A stretch of 64,000 nucleotides of DNA from Anaerolineae bacterium (GCA_022822545.1 JAJEBE010000043.1:1-64000), one strand, 5' to 3'. Positions 25,325-34,383 are shown, counted from the stretch's first letter. Translations and numbers: made by a program. The notes: generated by a model not told the origin, from the letters alone.

Positions 25325-26339
25325 ATCGGTCATCATCGGCGTCGGCGGCGGGCGGGCGCATGGGCACGCGGATGCCTACCAGCATGTCAAACGCGGCCGC
25401 GTGGTGGCGGTCTGCGATATACGGCAAGAACCGCTGGACGAGTTCGGCGACAAGTTTGATGTGAGCGCGCGCTATACCGATTACCGCGAGATGTTCGAGA
25501 AAGAAAAGCCCGATCTGGTTCAAGTGAGCACACCGCCGGATACCCGCCTCGAAATCATTCTGGCGGCGGAAGAAGCCGGCGTGCCCGCTATCATCGTCGA
25601 GAAACCGCTAGCGATTCAAGGCGAGGATTATCAAGCGATCCGTGACTTCGCCGCGGGGAAGCCTCGCATCAAAGTCGCTATCAATCATCAACTGCAATTT
25701 CATCCGCGGCGACGGCAGTTGCAACAATTGGCGCTGGATGGCGCTATCGGAGATATCCGCTTCATTGAGGCAAGTTCCGGCATGAATTTGGCCTACCAAG
25801 GCACCCATTCGCTGCAAGCCATCGGCGCATTTAACCCAGCGAGACCGACGACCGTCTTCGGGCAAGTCGCCGGCGCGGACGGATTGCAGCCCAATATACG
25901 CGAGCATTACGCGCCCGACCAAAGCCTGGCGGCGGTTGAATACGAAAATGGCGTGCAAGCGACCTTGCGCTGCGGCGAAAACGCGCCACGCGTGCCACGC
26001 GGCGACGCCATCTATCAACACAAACGCATCGCCGTTTATGGCATGAGCGGATACCTGCACTGGACCATGTGGGGCTGGGAGACATTCATCAAAGGCGTGT
26101 ACGAGAGCGGCGAGCATGAGTATCCCGCGGAGGATGTCCTGGGGCAGGCCGCGATGTGCGAGGCGATGTTCGACTGGCTGGAAGATGACAGCGCTGTGCA
26201 TCCGCTGAATCTGGATCGCGCCCTGGTCGACTTCAATGTGATACTGGCGCTTTACGCCAGCGCACTGAACCATCAGGTCATTGAGCTGCCCTACGAGCCA
26301 GAAGCGAAATTGGTGAAGAAATTGCGGGACGCTCTCTAA
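25317..26339 (+). CDS. Gfo/Idh/MocA-family oxidoreductase
   Basis: 340 aa. The N-terminal Rossmann fold reads SVIIGVGGGRAHGHADAYQHV, with the family EKP motif in IIVEKPLAIQGED (about residue 95) and a lysine/His-containing IKVAINHQLQFHPRRRQ region that lines the active site. These NAD(P)-dependent enzymes interconvert hydroxyl and keto groups on sugars, inositols or their acids. It overlaps the upstream dehydrogenase gene by 8 nt and is followed 3 nt later by a hydroxyacid dehydrogenase, so all are made together. Confidence 0.92.
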   Translation: MYKSVIIGVGGGRAHGHADAYQHVKRGRVVAVCDIRQEPLDEFGDKFDVSARYTDYREMFEKEKPDLVQVSTPPDTRLEIILAAEEAGVPAIIVEKPLAIQGEDYQAIRDFAAGKPRIKVAINHQLQFHPRRRQLQQLALDGAIGDIRFIEASSGMNLAYQGTHSLQAIGAFNPARPTTVFGQVAGADGLQPNIREHYAPDQSLAAVEYENGVQATLRCGENAPRVPRGDAIYQHKRIAVYGMSGYLHWTMWGWETFIKGVYESGEHEYPAEDVLGQAAMCEAMFDWLEDDSAVHPLNLDRALVDFNVILALYASALNHQVIELPYEPEAKLVKKLRDAL

Positions 26340-26342
26340 ACC

Positions 26343-27359
26343 ATGGAAACAGAGAGTCGAACGACACGCATTCTGGTCGCGATTCGTCCGAGCTTGTACA
26401 GAGTCCTTTTCAACGCTGAAGCGGAAAATCAACTGGCATCGCTGGGCAAAATAACCTGCCAAAGCAGTGACGACATTCTCACATCAAGCGATCTGGCGAA
26501 CCTGGTCCCCGGGCAGGACATCGTCATCACCGGCTGGGGCACACCCGTCTTCAACGCGGAGGTGCTGGCAGCCGCCGATCGCCTCCGGCTAATCGCCCAT
26601 ACGGCCGGCACGATAAAGCGAATGCTGCCGCCTCCTGTCTTCACCGACAGCCGACGCGTCACACATGCCGCCGCCGCTATGGCTACGACCGTCGCCGAGA
26701 CAACCCTGCTCCTCATCATGCTCGTTCTGCGGCAATTTCACAAGATCGACCGTGTTTTCCATGAACATGGCTGGGCAGCAGCCAAGTCGATAGCCATCGG
26801 CAATGAAATAGCGGCAAAACGCATCGGGGTCATCGGCGCCGGTCATACCGGGCGGGCAGTCATAAAGCGACTGAAGGCCGTGGAAGCCGAGATCTGGCTG
26901 TACGATCCATATATGAGCGAGGCGGCCGCGACCCAACTCGGCACGCGAAAAGTGGCGCTAGAGCCATTAATGCGGGGCTGCTCAATCATTACATTGCAAG
27001 CGCCATCGACGGCTGAAACCTACCGCATGATCGGCGCTGAGCAACTGCGTTGGCTGCAAGACGGCGCGGTTTTCATCAACACGGCGCGGACACATCTCGT
27101 CGATGAGGCAGCGTTGCTGGCGGAATTGCAGTCGGGGCGGATTCAAGCGGCATTGGATGTTTTTGAGCATGAGCCACTGCCGGATGACAGCCTCTTTCGC
27201 GGGTTGGGCAACGTCATCCTCACGCCACATGTCGCCTCACATACGCTGGAGACGCGCCTGCGCCAAGGGCAAATCGTGACCGATGAAGTGGCGGACTTCC
27301 TGCGCGCGGGCAGACTGCGCTACGAAGTCACGCATGATATGCTCGACATGATGGCATGA
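26343..27359 (+). CDS. D-isomer-specific 2-hydroxyacid dehydrogenase
   Basis: 338 aa. The NAD-binding motif is GVIGAGHTGRAVIKRLKAVEAEIWLYDPY (about residues 161-189). The catalytic Arg lies in FINTARTHLVDEAALLAELQ, the Glu in DVFEHEPLPDDSLF and the His in LTPHVASHT. It is in the SerA/GhrA superfamily but lacks the ACT or serine-feedback domain of biosynthetic phosphoglycerate dehydrogenase, so it is more likely a catabolic reductase of a 2-oxo acid. It starts 3 nt after the preceding stop, within the five-gene operon. Confidence 0.9.
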   Translation: METESRTTRILVAIRPSLYRVLFNAEAENQLASLGKITCQSSDDILTSSDLANLVPGQDIVITGWGTPVFNAEVLAAADRLRLIAHTAGTIKRMLPPPVFTDSRRVTHAAAAMATTVAETTLLLIMLVLRQFHKIDRVFHEHGWAAAKSIAIGNEIAAKRIGVIGAGHTGRAVIKRLKAVEAEIWLYDPYMSEAAATQLGTRKVALEPLMRGCSIITLQAPSTAETYRMIGAEQLRWLQDGAVFINTARTHLVDEAALLAELQSGRIQAALDVFEHEPLPDDSLFRGLGNVILTPHVASHTLETRLRQGQIVTDEVADFLRAGRLRYEVTHDMLDMMA

Positions 27360-27377
27360 TAAATTGAGGAGCTAAAA

Positions 27378-28106
27378 ATGGGAGACCTCTCCGGCAAAAC
27401 AATCATCGTGACCGGCGCGAGCAGCGGCTTCGGCGAGGCGATCGCCATTGCCAGCGCTGAAGCAGGCGCGAATGTCAGCCTGGTCGCGCGGCGCAAGGAC
27501 GCGCTGGAGGCAGTGGCGCGAGCGGCGGAAGCGCGGGGCGGCAAGACGCTGGTCTGCCCGGCCGATGTCAGTGATGACGCGCAGATTTACGCCGCCCTGG
27601 AAAAGACGCGCGCGGGCTTCGGTCCTATTGATGTCTTGGTGAACAACGCCGGCACAAATATTACCCAGCGCTCGATAATCGATACCACCGCCGAGCAATG
27701 GCGCGAGCTACTGGAAATCAACTTGTCGAGCGCCTTTGTCTTCACCAAAGCGGTATTGCCGGAGATGAAAGCGCGCGGCGATGGCTTGATCGTCAATATC
27801 GCATCGCGCGCCGGCATGTTCCCGAGCTTGTTGGCCGGCGTCGGTTACAGCACATCGAAGATCGGCATGGAAGCACTCAACACCGTCACCAATGAAGAAG
27901 GCAATCCCTTCGGCGTCCGTGCCTGTCTCTTTAATCCGGGTGCGGGCAACACGCCGATAATAGACCGTCGGCCGGTTAAGTTCAGCCAGGAAGCGAAAAT
28001 GAAAATGATTCAACCTGAGGACATCGCCGCGACTGTCGTCTTCCTCGCCTGCTTGCCGCCGCGCGTCAACATTGATCTCATCTCCATGATGCCCACCAAG
28101 AGCTAA
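27378..28106 (+). CDS. Short-chain dehydrogenase/reductase
   Basis: 242 aa. Classical SDR motifs are present: TGASSGFGEAIA for the cofactor, NNAGTN, the catalytic Ser in NIASRAG and Tyr-Lys in YSTSKIG. The end, NPGAGNTPI...IAATVVFLACLPPRVNIDLISMMPT, is normal for the family. SGAGG-like GAGGAG precedes the ATG by about 7 nt. L-fucose dehydrogenases and 2-keto-3-deoxy-fuconate dehydrogenases belong to this superfamily, so either step would fit the local theme, but the sequence does not decide it. Confidence 0.92.
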   Translation: MGDLSGKTIIVTGASSGFGEAIAIASAEAGANVSLVARRKDALEAVARAAEARGGKTLVCPADVSDDAQIYAALEKTRAGFGPIDVLVNNAGTNITQRSIIDTTAEQWRELLEINLSSAFVFTKAVLPEMKARGDGLIVNIASRAGMFPSLLAGVGYSTSKIGMEALNTVTNEEGNPFGVRACLFNPGAGNTPIIDRRPVKFSQEAKMKMIQPEDIAATVVFLACLPPRVNIDLISMMPTKS

Positions 28107-28122
28107 AGAAGTGGAGCCAGCC

Positions 28123-28917
28123 ATGAATAAATTGGCGCTATTCGTCAAACCCTGGAAGACGCTGAGCCTGCCGCAACTGGCGCGGCATGTCAGGTCCCTG
28201 GGCTTTGATCTGATCGAATTGCCCATCCGCCCCGGCTTTCAAGTTGAGCCGGCTGAAATCGAAAGAGCTTTGCCCGCCGCCGTCAAGCTTCTGGCGGACG
28301 AAGGTATCCGCGTCCTCAATGTGACGGCGGATATCGCGCTCGACGATGAACGCTTGTACAGCGCTTGCGCCTCCGCCGGCACGAAAATGAATCGCGTCAT
28401 GTTCTGGCAAGGCCAGGACGACTACTGGACCGCCGAAGCCACTGCCCGTCGCCAATTGGATGCTGCCCTGCCCTTCTGCGAGCGATACGGCATTCAGATC
28501 GGCATACAGAATCACTCGCGCCGCTTCGTGCCCGTGAATGAAATGGGCGCCCATAATCTGCTCAAAGATTATGATCCGCGCCATATCGCCTTGGTCTGGG
28601 ATCCGGCGCATAATTCGCTTGAAGGTATGGATAGCGACGCCGCGCTCGATATCGTAGCGCCTTATCTTTGTGTGGTGAACTTAAAGAATGCCTACTGGCG
28701 GCGGATCAGCGGGCCGGAAGCGAACATCGCCGAGTGGAGCATCTACTGGACATCCGGCGCGCAGGGACGGGCCTCCTGGGCCCGCGTCATCGCCAAACTG
28801 AAAGCGATCAACTACAGCGGTCCGATCTGCTTCTCGGCCGAATATACGGATGAGGAGCGGGTGGATGAGTTGATCGTGAGAGACTTGGCTTTTGCGCGAA
28901 ACTTGTTGGAAGCATGA
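28123..28917 (+). CDS. Sugar phosphate isomerase/epimerase (TIM barrel)
   Basis: 264 aa from the ATG at 28123 (GGAG upstream); the ORF track begins 4 codons earlier at a GTG that overlaps the ribosome site. The AP-endonuclease-2/xylose-isomerase-like barrel shows the pattern LGFDLIELPIRPG, IQIGIQNHSRRFVP, IALVWDPAHNSLEG, VNLKNAYWRR and GPICFSAEY, where the conserved acidic and histidine residues coordinate the metal. Members isomerise or epimerise sugars, inosose or hydroxypyruvate. It is the last gene of the five-gene operon. A convergent terminator lies 90-130 bp downstream. Confidence 0.88.
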   Translation: MNKLALFVKPWKTLSLPQLARHVRSLGFDLIELPIRPGFQVEPAEIERALPAAVKLLADEGIRVLNVTADIALDDERLYSACASAGTKMNRVMFWQGQDDYWTAEATARRQLDAALPFCERYGIQIGIQNHSRRFVPVNEMGAHNLLKDYDPRHIALVWDPAHNSLEGMDSDAALDIVAPYLCVVNLKNAYWRRISGPEANIAEWSIYWTSGAQGRASWARVIAKLKAINYSGPICFSAEYTDEERVDELIVRDLAFARNLLEA

Positions 28918-29006
28918 ATCTGCCCAGCGAGACATCGTAGCCCGCAAACTCATTAAATGCGAGAAACGGGCAACCCAAGAGTCCTCCCCTACATTTAACT
29001 GTGGTC

Positions 29007-29048
29007 AAGAAAAAAACATACGGGCAAGCCTGAGACCTGCCCGAATGT
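29007..29048 (-). terminator. Rho-independent terminator of ABC operon 2
   Basis: On the minus strand ACATTCGGGCA-loop-TGCCCGTATGT is followed by seven T residues. It lies 30 nt past the stop of the binding-protein gene, which closes the permease-permease-binding protein operon. Confidence 0.8.
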
Positions 29049-29079
29049 CAAATCTTACTATGTCGCTAGTGCGCTACAA

Positions 29080-30426
29080 CTAGCCGCCCAGCAGTTCGTT
29101 GGTCTGGTCGTGCGCGCGTTGCACGACGACTGAGGCGTCGCGTTCCTCGCCCGTCCAGAGCAGGTCCATATTGGCCACCCAAACGGAGGACTCCCATTCC
29201 AGGTATTTCGAATGGTAGGGCGGGTGGACGCCATCGCGCGCGCCGATGACCGAGAAGACCTCATGATAGGCATCGGCGTAGGGGGCGTCATCGGGTGCGG
29301 CGCAGTTATGGAACTCGGACTGGCTGACTAGTGCCGCGCCCATGGCGGCGGTGCGGCAGAGGTGATCCGGGTTCGCCAGCGTGAAGCGAATCAACTCATA
29401 AGACAGATCGGGATGCGCCGCCGAAGTCGGGATCGAGAAAGCCGAACCGCCGATGAAGTTGTAACGTCCGGCCGGACCGGTCGGCGTCGGCACGACCGTC
29501 CAATTGAAGCTGTCGCCGGCCAACTCCCACATGCGGGAAGCGGCGTCGTTCAGCGCGTAGTGCATAGCAACGTTGCCGTTGGCGAAGAGGAATTCGGTCG
29601 TGAAACCGGAAGCGGCGATGCTTTCAGCCGTCGGGTGCGCGCCCGAATCCCAGAGCAGGTCGGCCATCCATTGCAGGGCGGCGGTCGTCTCCGGCGAATT
29701 CATCACCGATGAGGTGATCTCTTCGTTGAACAACTCGCCGCCGAAGCTCTTGATGATCCAGTAAGCGCCGCCGGCGCCGCGGCCGACGCTGACCAGATTG
29801 CTGATGCCCCAGATATCGGTATCGCCATCATCGTCGGTATCCTGCGTGAGGGCGATCGCCAACTCGGTGAACTCTTCGAAGCTGGTATGCTCGCCAGGCG
29901 GCTCCAAGCCGGCTTCCTCAAAGAGATCGAGATTGATATAGAGACCACCCGGCGCCAAGTCATAAGGAATGGCGTACTGGCTGCCCTGGTAGTTGAAGGC
30001 GTCGACTTGGGAAGCGACGAACTTATCGGGCCAGCCGGGGATGGGGCAGGATTCCAGGTAACTGTCGAGGTTCAGCGCCCAGCCGTTGGCGGCGAAGGTA
30101 TCGTTGCGGGTGTCATGCATCCAGGCCATATCAATCTCGGCGCCGCCAGCCAACTGCGCCGGCAGGGTCGTCCAATAATCGCCCCAGTTTACGCCCGTGT
30201 TGAGGATCTGTTCCACGTTGGGATAGTATTCGCCGAAGAATTCGTCGAAAGCCAGCAAGAACTTGTCGACCTCGCCGGGACCTTCCCAGCCGGTGATGGT
30301 GATGGCGCCCGCCATGTCACCATCGACGGTGCCGCAGGTCCAGTCGGTCATGTCCTGCGCCGAGGCCGCAAAGCCGAAGCTGAGCAGCGCCAGGATGGTC
30401 ATTAGAAATGCGATTTTGCGAATCAT
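29080..30426 (-). CDS. Sugar ABC transporter substrate-binding protein (Sec-exported)
   Basis: 448 aa with a Sec signal peptide (IRKIAFLMTILALLSFGFAASAQD, cleaved near residue 24 after ASA) and no lipobox cysteine. The mature part is a family-1 solute-binding protein: AITITGWEGPG, the NLDLFEEAGLEPPGEHTS hinge-like motif and the FIGGSAFSIPTSAAHPDLSYE segment. An insert DTDDDGDTDIWGISN looks like a calcium-binding loop, as seen in several glycan-binding members. It is the last gene of the minus-strand operon, after both permeases, an order opposite to ABC operon 1. It is not closely similar to the 5.8-kb binding protein, so a different glycan is likely. Confidence 0.92.
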   Translation of the reverse strand: MIRKIAFLMTILALLSFGFAASAQDMTDWTCGTVDGDMAGAITITGWEGPGEVDKFLLAFDEFFGEYYPNVEQILNTGVNWGDYWTTLPAQLAGGAEIDMAWMHDTRNDTFAANGWALNLDSYLESCPIPGWPDKFVASQVDAFNYQGSQYAIPYDLAPGGLYINLDLFEEAGLEPPGEHTSFEEFTELAIALTQDTDDDGDTDIWGISNLVSVGRGAGGAYWIIKSFGGELFNEEITSSVMNSPETTAALQWMADLLWDSGAHPTAESIAASGFTTEFLFANGNVAMHYALNDAASRMWELAGDSFNWTVVPTPTGPAGRYNFIGGSAFSIPTSAAHPDLSYELIRFTLANPDHLCRTAAMGAALVSQSEFHNCAAPDDAPYADAYHEVFSVIGARDGVHPPYHSKYLEWESSVWVANMDLLWTGEERDASVVVQRAHDQTNELLGG

Positions 30427-30482
30427 CTGATTGTCCTTTCACATTTGGCAATTATTTCCGAAGCGAAGCATAAGGTCGGTCG

Positions 30483-31361
30483 CTAGCCACCTCCTTTGAT
30501 GCCGCTGGTGACAATGCCGCGGACATAATACTTTTGCCCCAATACAAAAGCCATGAGCACGGGAATGACAACAAAAGTGGCCGCCGCCATGATGAGGTGC
30601 CATGGCGTCCTCATGCCGGACTGATTCTGCAAGGATGCGAGAATCAGCGGCAAAGTCTTGACCTTGGGCTTGCCCAGAATAATCAGGGGCCACAGGAACA
30701 TATTCCAGGTATTGACGAAGGTGAAGATAGCCAGCGTGGCCAGCGCCGGCTTGGTCAAGGGCAGGATGATGAGCCAATAGGTGCGAAAGAAGCCACAGCC
30801 ATCGATGCGCGCCGCGTCCTCCAACTCGCGCGGAATCGTGACCATGAATTGGCGCATCATGAAGGTGCCCCAAGGCGTGAACAAGAAGGGGATGATTACC
30901 GCCTGCAATGTGCTGACCCAGCCGAAGGCGCGCATCTGCACATAGAGCGGGATCATCAAAACTATGAAGGGCAGCATCATCAGCGAGATGTAGAGCAGGA
31001 AGATCTTGTCCCGTCCGGGGAAACGCAGCCGCGCGAAAGCATAACCAGCCAGGCTGGCGGTGAATAACTGCCCCAACACCACCGCCGCCGCCACAATGGC
31101 GCTGTTGAGGAAGCCGAGATCGAAATAGGTCATCGTCCAGGCTTCGACATAATTCTCCGGCTGCCAAACTTCGGGGATGAATGTGGGCGGGTAGGTGTAT
31201 ATGCCGCGGATATCCTTAAATGAATTGGCGACCATCCAGGCGAAGGGCAGGATGAAGATGATGCCCACGACCGACAAGACCACGTAAAGGACTAGGTCCG
31301 TCAGAATCTTGGTCTGCTTCTGGCCGAAGAGGCTGCCTTTTCTCGCGCTCGCGGTAGCCAT
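30483..31361 (-). CDS. Sugar ABC transporter permease (MalG-like)
   Basis: 292 aa with six hydrophobic segments, beginning VLYVVLSVVGIIFILPFAWMVANSFKD. The EAA-type loop is ELEDAARIDGCGFFRTYWLI (about residues 179-198), and the C-terminal end YYVRGIVTSGIKG is family-typical. It pairs with the upstream permease, 24 bp away, to form the membrane channel. Confidence 0.92.
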   Translation of the reverse strand: MATASARKGSLFGQKQTKILTDLVLYVVLSVVGIIFILPFAWMVANSFKDIRGIYTYPPTFIPEVWQPENYVEAWTMTYFDLGFLNSAIVAAAVVLGQLFTASLAGYAFARLRFPGRDKIFLLYISLMMLPFIVLMIPLYVQMRAFGWVSTLQAVIIPFLFTPWGTFMMRQFMVTIPRELEDAARIDGCGFFRTYWLIILPLTKPALATLAIFTFVNTWNMFLWPLIILGKPKVKTLPLILASLQNQSGMRTPWHLIMAAATFVVIPVLMAFVLGQKYYVRGIVTSGIKGGG

Positions 31362-31385
31362 CGCTTTTATCCTGTTCCGCCGCCC

Positions 31386-32363
31386 TTATTCATCTTCCTC
31401 AAATCCAAACACCCAGCGCCGCGCCAATTGCCATTGAATGATGGTGATGATGAGAATGATCACGAATAACACTGCCGCCAGCGCCGCGCCATAACCCATT
31501 TTGAAAAAGCTAAAGGCATTCTGGAATATGTACAAGGTGAGCGGCGTGGTCGCGTGGGCTGGTCCACCCTCGGTCAACACATAGAATTGATCGAAAGATT
31601 GGAAGGCTCCGATCAGCGAGGTGACGACCACAAAGAAAATCGCTGGCGAGAGCATCGGCAAGGTCACGTAGCGCATGCGTTGCCAGCCGCTGGCGCCATC
31701 AATGGAAGCGGCTTCATAGTACTCTTCCGGGATGCCTTGCAAGCCCGCCAGCAAAATAAGCATGGCGAAGCCGATGCCCTGCCAGTTGCTCATGATGATG
31801 ACGCTCGGCATAGCCCATTTTGTATCGTGAATCCATTTGGGCCCGTCGATGCCGAATATCTCCAGAATGTGGTTGATCATGCCGATTTCCGGCTGGTAGA
31901 TCCAGCGCCAGATAGTCGCCGCCGCCACCGTCAGCGTGATCTGCGGCAAGAAATAGACGGTGCGGAAGAAGATGATCCCGCGCATCTTGCGGTTGAGCGC
32001 CAGCGCCAGCCAGAAGGCGATGAAGATGCCGGTCGGCACGGCGACGAAGGTGTAATAGAAGCTATTGCCCAGCGATTTCCAAAAGAGCCGGTCATTGACC
32101 ATCGTTTCGAAGTTCTTTAAGCCGACGAATTCGGGCGCTTTCGCCAGGCTCCAATCGGTGAGCATGATGTAGAAAGCGAATAATATTGGGAAAAGCATGA
32201 ATACGATGAAGCCGACCAAGTTTGGCAGCAGGAAAAGATAACCCGCGATGGTCTCTTCTCGGCGCAAGCCGGTGAAGGCGTGTCTGAGTTGGGCGATGGC
32301 GCCCGGTTTTTGTGGCGCGCGCTTGGGCGCGACGGCGGACTCAGCAGCCACTCGAGCCTCCAA
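31386..32363 (-). CDS. Sugar ABC transporter permease (MalF-like)
   Basis: 325 aa. A 35-residue cytoplasmic tail precedes the first segment (IAGYLFLLPNLVGFIVFMLFPILFAF). The EAA loop reads YYEAASIDGASGWQRMRYVTLP (about residues 215-236). It is the first gene of ABC operon 2, about 110 bp downstream of the operator-like site. No ATPase subunit is encoded in the operon. Confidence 0.92.
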   Translation of the reverse strand: MEARVAAESAVAPKRAPQKPGAIAQLRHAFTGLRREETIAGYLFLLPNLVGFIVFMLFPILFAFYIMLTDWSLAKAPEFVGLKNFETMVNDRLFWKSLGNSFYYTFVAVPTGIFIAFWLALALNRKMRGIIFFRTVYFLPQITLTVAAATIWRWIYQPEIGMINHILEIFGIDGPKWIHDTKWAMPSVIIMSNWQGIGFAMLILLAGLQGIPEEYYEAASIDGASGWQRMRYVTLPMLSPAIFFVVVTSLIGAFQSFDQFYVLTEGGPAHATTPLTLYIFQNAFSFFKMGYGAALAAVLFVIILIITIIQWQLARRWVFGFEEDE

Positions 32364-32472
32364 GCCTGGCAGCCAGCGCGCGGCGGCGAGTATATTCGGG
32401 AGAAGGCGCAGGTGTAGTCATAGAAGAATCAGAGACTTGTCTAAGCCACTATATTTGGCTGTCGCAGGTCAT

Positions 32473-32494
32473 ATAACCGATTGCGCAACCGAAA
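32473..32494 (-). promoter_or_regulatory. Operator-like site at ABC operon 2 promoter
   Basis: On the minus strand TTTCGGTTGCGCAATCGGTTAT begins 5 nt past the -10 box. It contains the palindromic core TTGCGCAA and two CGGTT half-sites, and matches the lacI-2 site at 18 of 22 positions from CGG onward. Confidence 0.6.
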
Positions 32495-32498
32495 CACC

Positions 32499-32527
32499 AC
32501 TCTAGCACGGCGCGCAGAAGTTGTCAA
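32499..32527 (-). promoter_or_regulatory. Sigma70-type promoter of ABC operon 2
   Basis: On the minus strand TTGACA (32522-32527), a 17-nt spacer and TAGAGT (32499-32504), located in the 226-bp gap upstream of the first permease gene. Confidence 0.75.
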
Positions 32528-32589
32528 ATAATCGGCGCAAAGGCTGTGGATATTTCCGTGGACTTAAAGGCTCCGCCAATAAAACCGCG

Positions 32590-34206
32590 TCAATCGCGCG
32601 AAATGGTGATCAGCGTATTAGGCGCGAGCCCACTCACCTCGCTGTGAGCGCCATCGCCCCAGCGTATGCTCAGGCGCTGCGGCTCTTCGTCGGCGGGAAA
32701 GCCGAAATGAACCCGGCTGCTGTCGCCGGAGAGGTAGCCGCTCAAGGCGGTCACCGCGCGCTGATATATGCCTTCATCAGTCTCCAAGCTTAGCTGCGCG
32801 CCGATGGCTGTGCCCTCGTTCCAACGCAAGTCCACTTCGACCGCAGCGCCGGCGCAGAGCCGATTCTCGAAGACTTTCGCCGGTGTCAGCAGGTTGTTGA
32901 CCACCACATCCAGATCGCCATCGTTGTCCAGGTCCGCGAGAGACATGCCGCGCCCGCTTGCCCGGTCATTCAAGCCCCAGCCCGGCTGCCGCTCGAAGCG
33001 CTCGCCGGCAAAGTTGCGATAAGCCAGGTTCTCTTCAACCAGCTCGTTGTTGGGCAGATGCGAGAATAGCTCAACCGAGATCATGCCGTTGACAACATAG
33101 AGGTCTTGATAGCCATCGTTGTCCAAGTCGCCGAATTTCGCCGACCAACTCCAGCCGGTGCCATCCAGCCGCAGGTCACGCGCGATATTTGCCGCGCCGC
33201 CGCGCCCGCTGTAGAGCACATTTTCCATGATTTGTGGATCGCCATCGACATGGGGCATAGCCATCATCATGTCCATCACCGGCTGCCACTGCGCCATGGT
33301 AGTCGCGTCATCGGCATAAGGTTTCATATCGACAGCGAAGATTTCAGGCAAGCCGTCATTATCCAGGTCGGCGGCATCGTAGCTCATGGTGCTGTGCGGC
33401 ATGACCTCAAGCGGCGCCAATTCTTGCCAGTCGCCATCGACAAAGCGAAAGCTGCGGTCCGGCACGGCGAAGTCGTTACCGATGGTGATCTCCGGCTCGC
33501 CCTCTTGGTTCAGGCGCGTCAGAATCGCCAGCGTATTGGAACGGTCGGCGAGGCGGCGCGCGCGGAAGCTGCCTCCACGATTTTCATAATAAATGACGCC
33601 TGAACGCGGCGCCGTCTGCCCCAGCAATTTTTCGTTCTCAACATCATAAGAGCCCGTCACCAGGTCGAGGTCGCCATCGCCATCGGCATCAAGCCAGTTC
33701 ATGGCGTAGCCAATATAGGTGACGCCGCTGAGCACTTGCGCGGCGAAGGTCTCGTCGCCGCGGTTGCGCCAGTAGATTGGCGCCGCCGCTTGCTGCGTGA
33801 AGACGATATCCAGCCAGCCATCGCCATCGACATCAACCGTTGCGGCTGCGCGCGCCGGAGTACGCGATGGCAGCGCCAAACGCTCAAAGCGCAAATCGCC
33901 GCGATTCCAGAATACATGACTGTCGCCCGCCAGATTGGCCAAGACTATATCCAGCCAGCCGTCCCGGTTGAGGTCGCCAACCGCGAGACCAGCGCCGTTG
34001 CTGTCGTAATAGCCGACCGGCTCCGCGCTTGCAGTCGTGATGTGGTCAAGCTCATGCCCGATGAAGCCTCCGCTGCAGGCGGCGCGGGCGCGCAGGGACT
34101 GAGTGTCCACCGCGACCGGCGCATGCAGGCGGAGCGCGTGAGCGGCCGAGGCGACAAGAAGCAAGCAGAAAATAGCAGTTAGGCGTATAGGTCGGGTACG
34201 GCGCAT
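32590..34206 (-). CDS. Exported FG-GAP/ASPIC-UnbV repeat protein
   Basis: The start is taken at the ATG at 34206 (MRRTRPIRL), preceded by GAGG, which puts the signal peptide at the terminus (LTAIFCLLLVASAAHA). The 538-aa product contains serial FG-GAP/VCBS-type repeats with calcium loops such as DLNRDGWLDIVLANL, DVDGDGWLDIVFTQQ, DADGDGDLDLVTGSYD and DLDNDGYQDLYVVNG, forming a beta-propeller. The C-terminal 70 residues end SSRVHFGFPADEEPQRLSIRWGDG, an ASPIC/UnbV domain as in CRTAC1. Such proteins are secreted or surface bound and probably bind ligands or carbohydrate; no catalytic site is known. It lies downstream of the molybdoenzyme gene on the same strand with 178 bp and a weak hairpin between. 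Confidence 0.88.
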   Translation of the reverse strand: MRRTRPIRLTAIFCLLLVASAAHALRLHAPVAVDTQSLRARAACSGGFIGHELDHITTASAEPVGYYDSNGAGLAVGDLNRDGWLDIVLANLAGDSHVFWNRGDLRFERLALPSRTPARAAATVDVDGDGWLDIVFTQQAAAPIYWRNRGDETFAAQVLSGVTYIGYAMNWLDADGDGDLDLVTGSYDVENEKLLGQTAPRSGVIYYENRGGSFRARRLADRSNTLAILTRLNQEGEPEITIGNDFAVPDRSFRFVDGDWQELAPLEVMPHSTMSYDAADLDNDGLPEIFAVDMKPYADDATTMAQWQPVMDMMMAMPHVDGDPQIMENVLYSGRGGAANIARDLRLDGTGWSWSAKFGDLDNDGYQDLYVVNGMISVELFSHLPNNELVEENLAYRNFAGERFERQPGWGLNDRASGRGMSLADLDNDGDLDVVVNNLLTPAKVFENRLCAGAAVEVDLRWNEGTAIGAQLSLETDEGIYQRAVTALSGYLSGDSSRVHFGFPADEEPQRLSIRWGDGAHSEVSGLAPNTLITISRD

Positions 34207-34293
34207 GGCGTTGCCTCGGTCATTGGCCACAATGCCAAGACGATACCATCAGTCAGTGGCGTTCGCAATTCGCGCGCCTTTGATCGCGACGCA

Positions 34294-34317
34294 AAAGAAA
34301 ACGCCCCTTGATGGGAC
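34294..34317 (-). terminator. Weak terminator after the molybdoenzyme gene
   Basis: On the minus strand GTCCC-ATCAA-GGGGC (5-bp stem) is followed by GTTTTCTTTT. The stem is short, so partial read-through to the FG-GAP gene is possible. Confidence 0.4.
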
Positions 34318-34383
34318 ATCTTCTTCGCTTCTTGTTTTGGTCCACAGTGTTGTCTAACCCGCAGTGGAGAGCAAAGACCTCGA

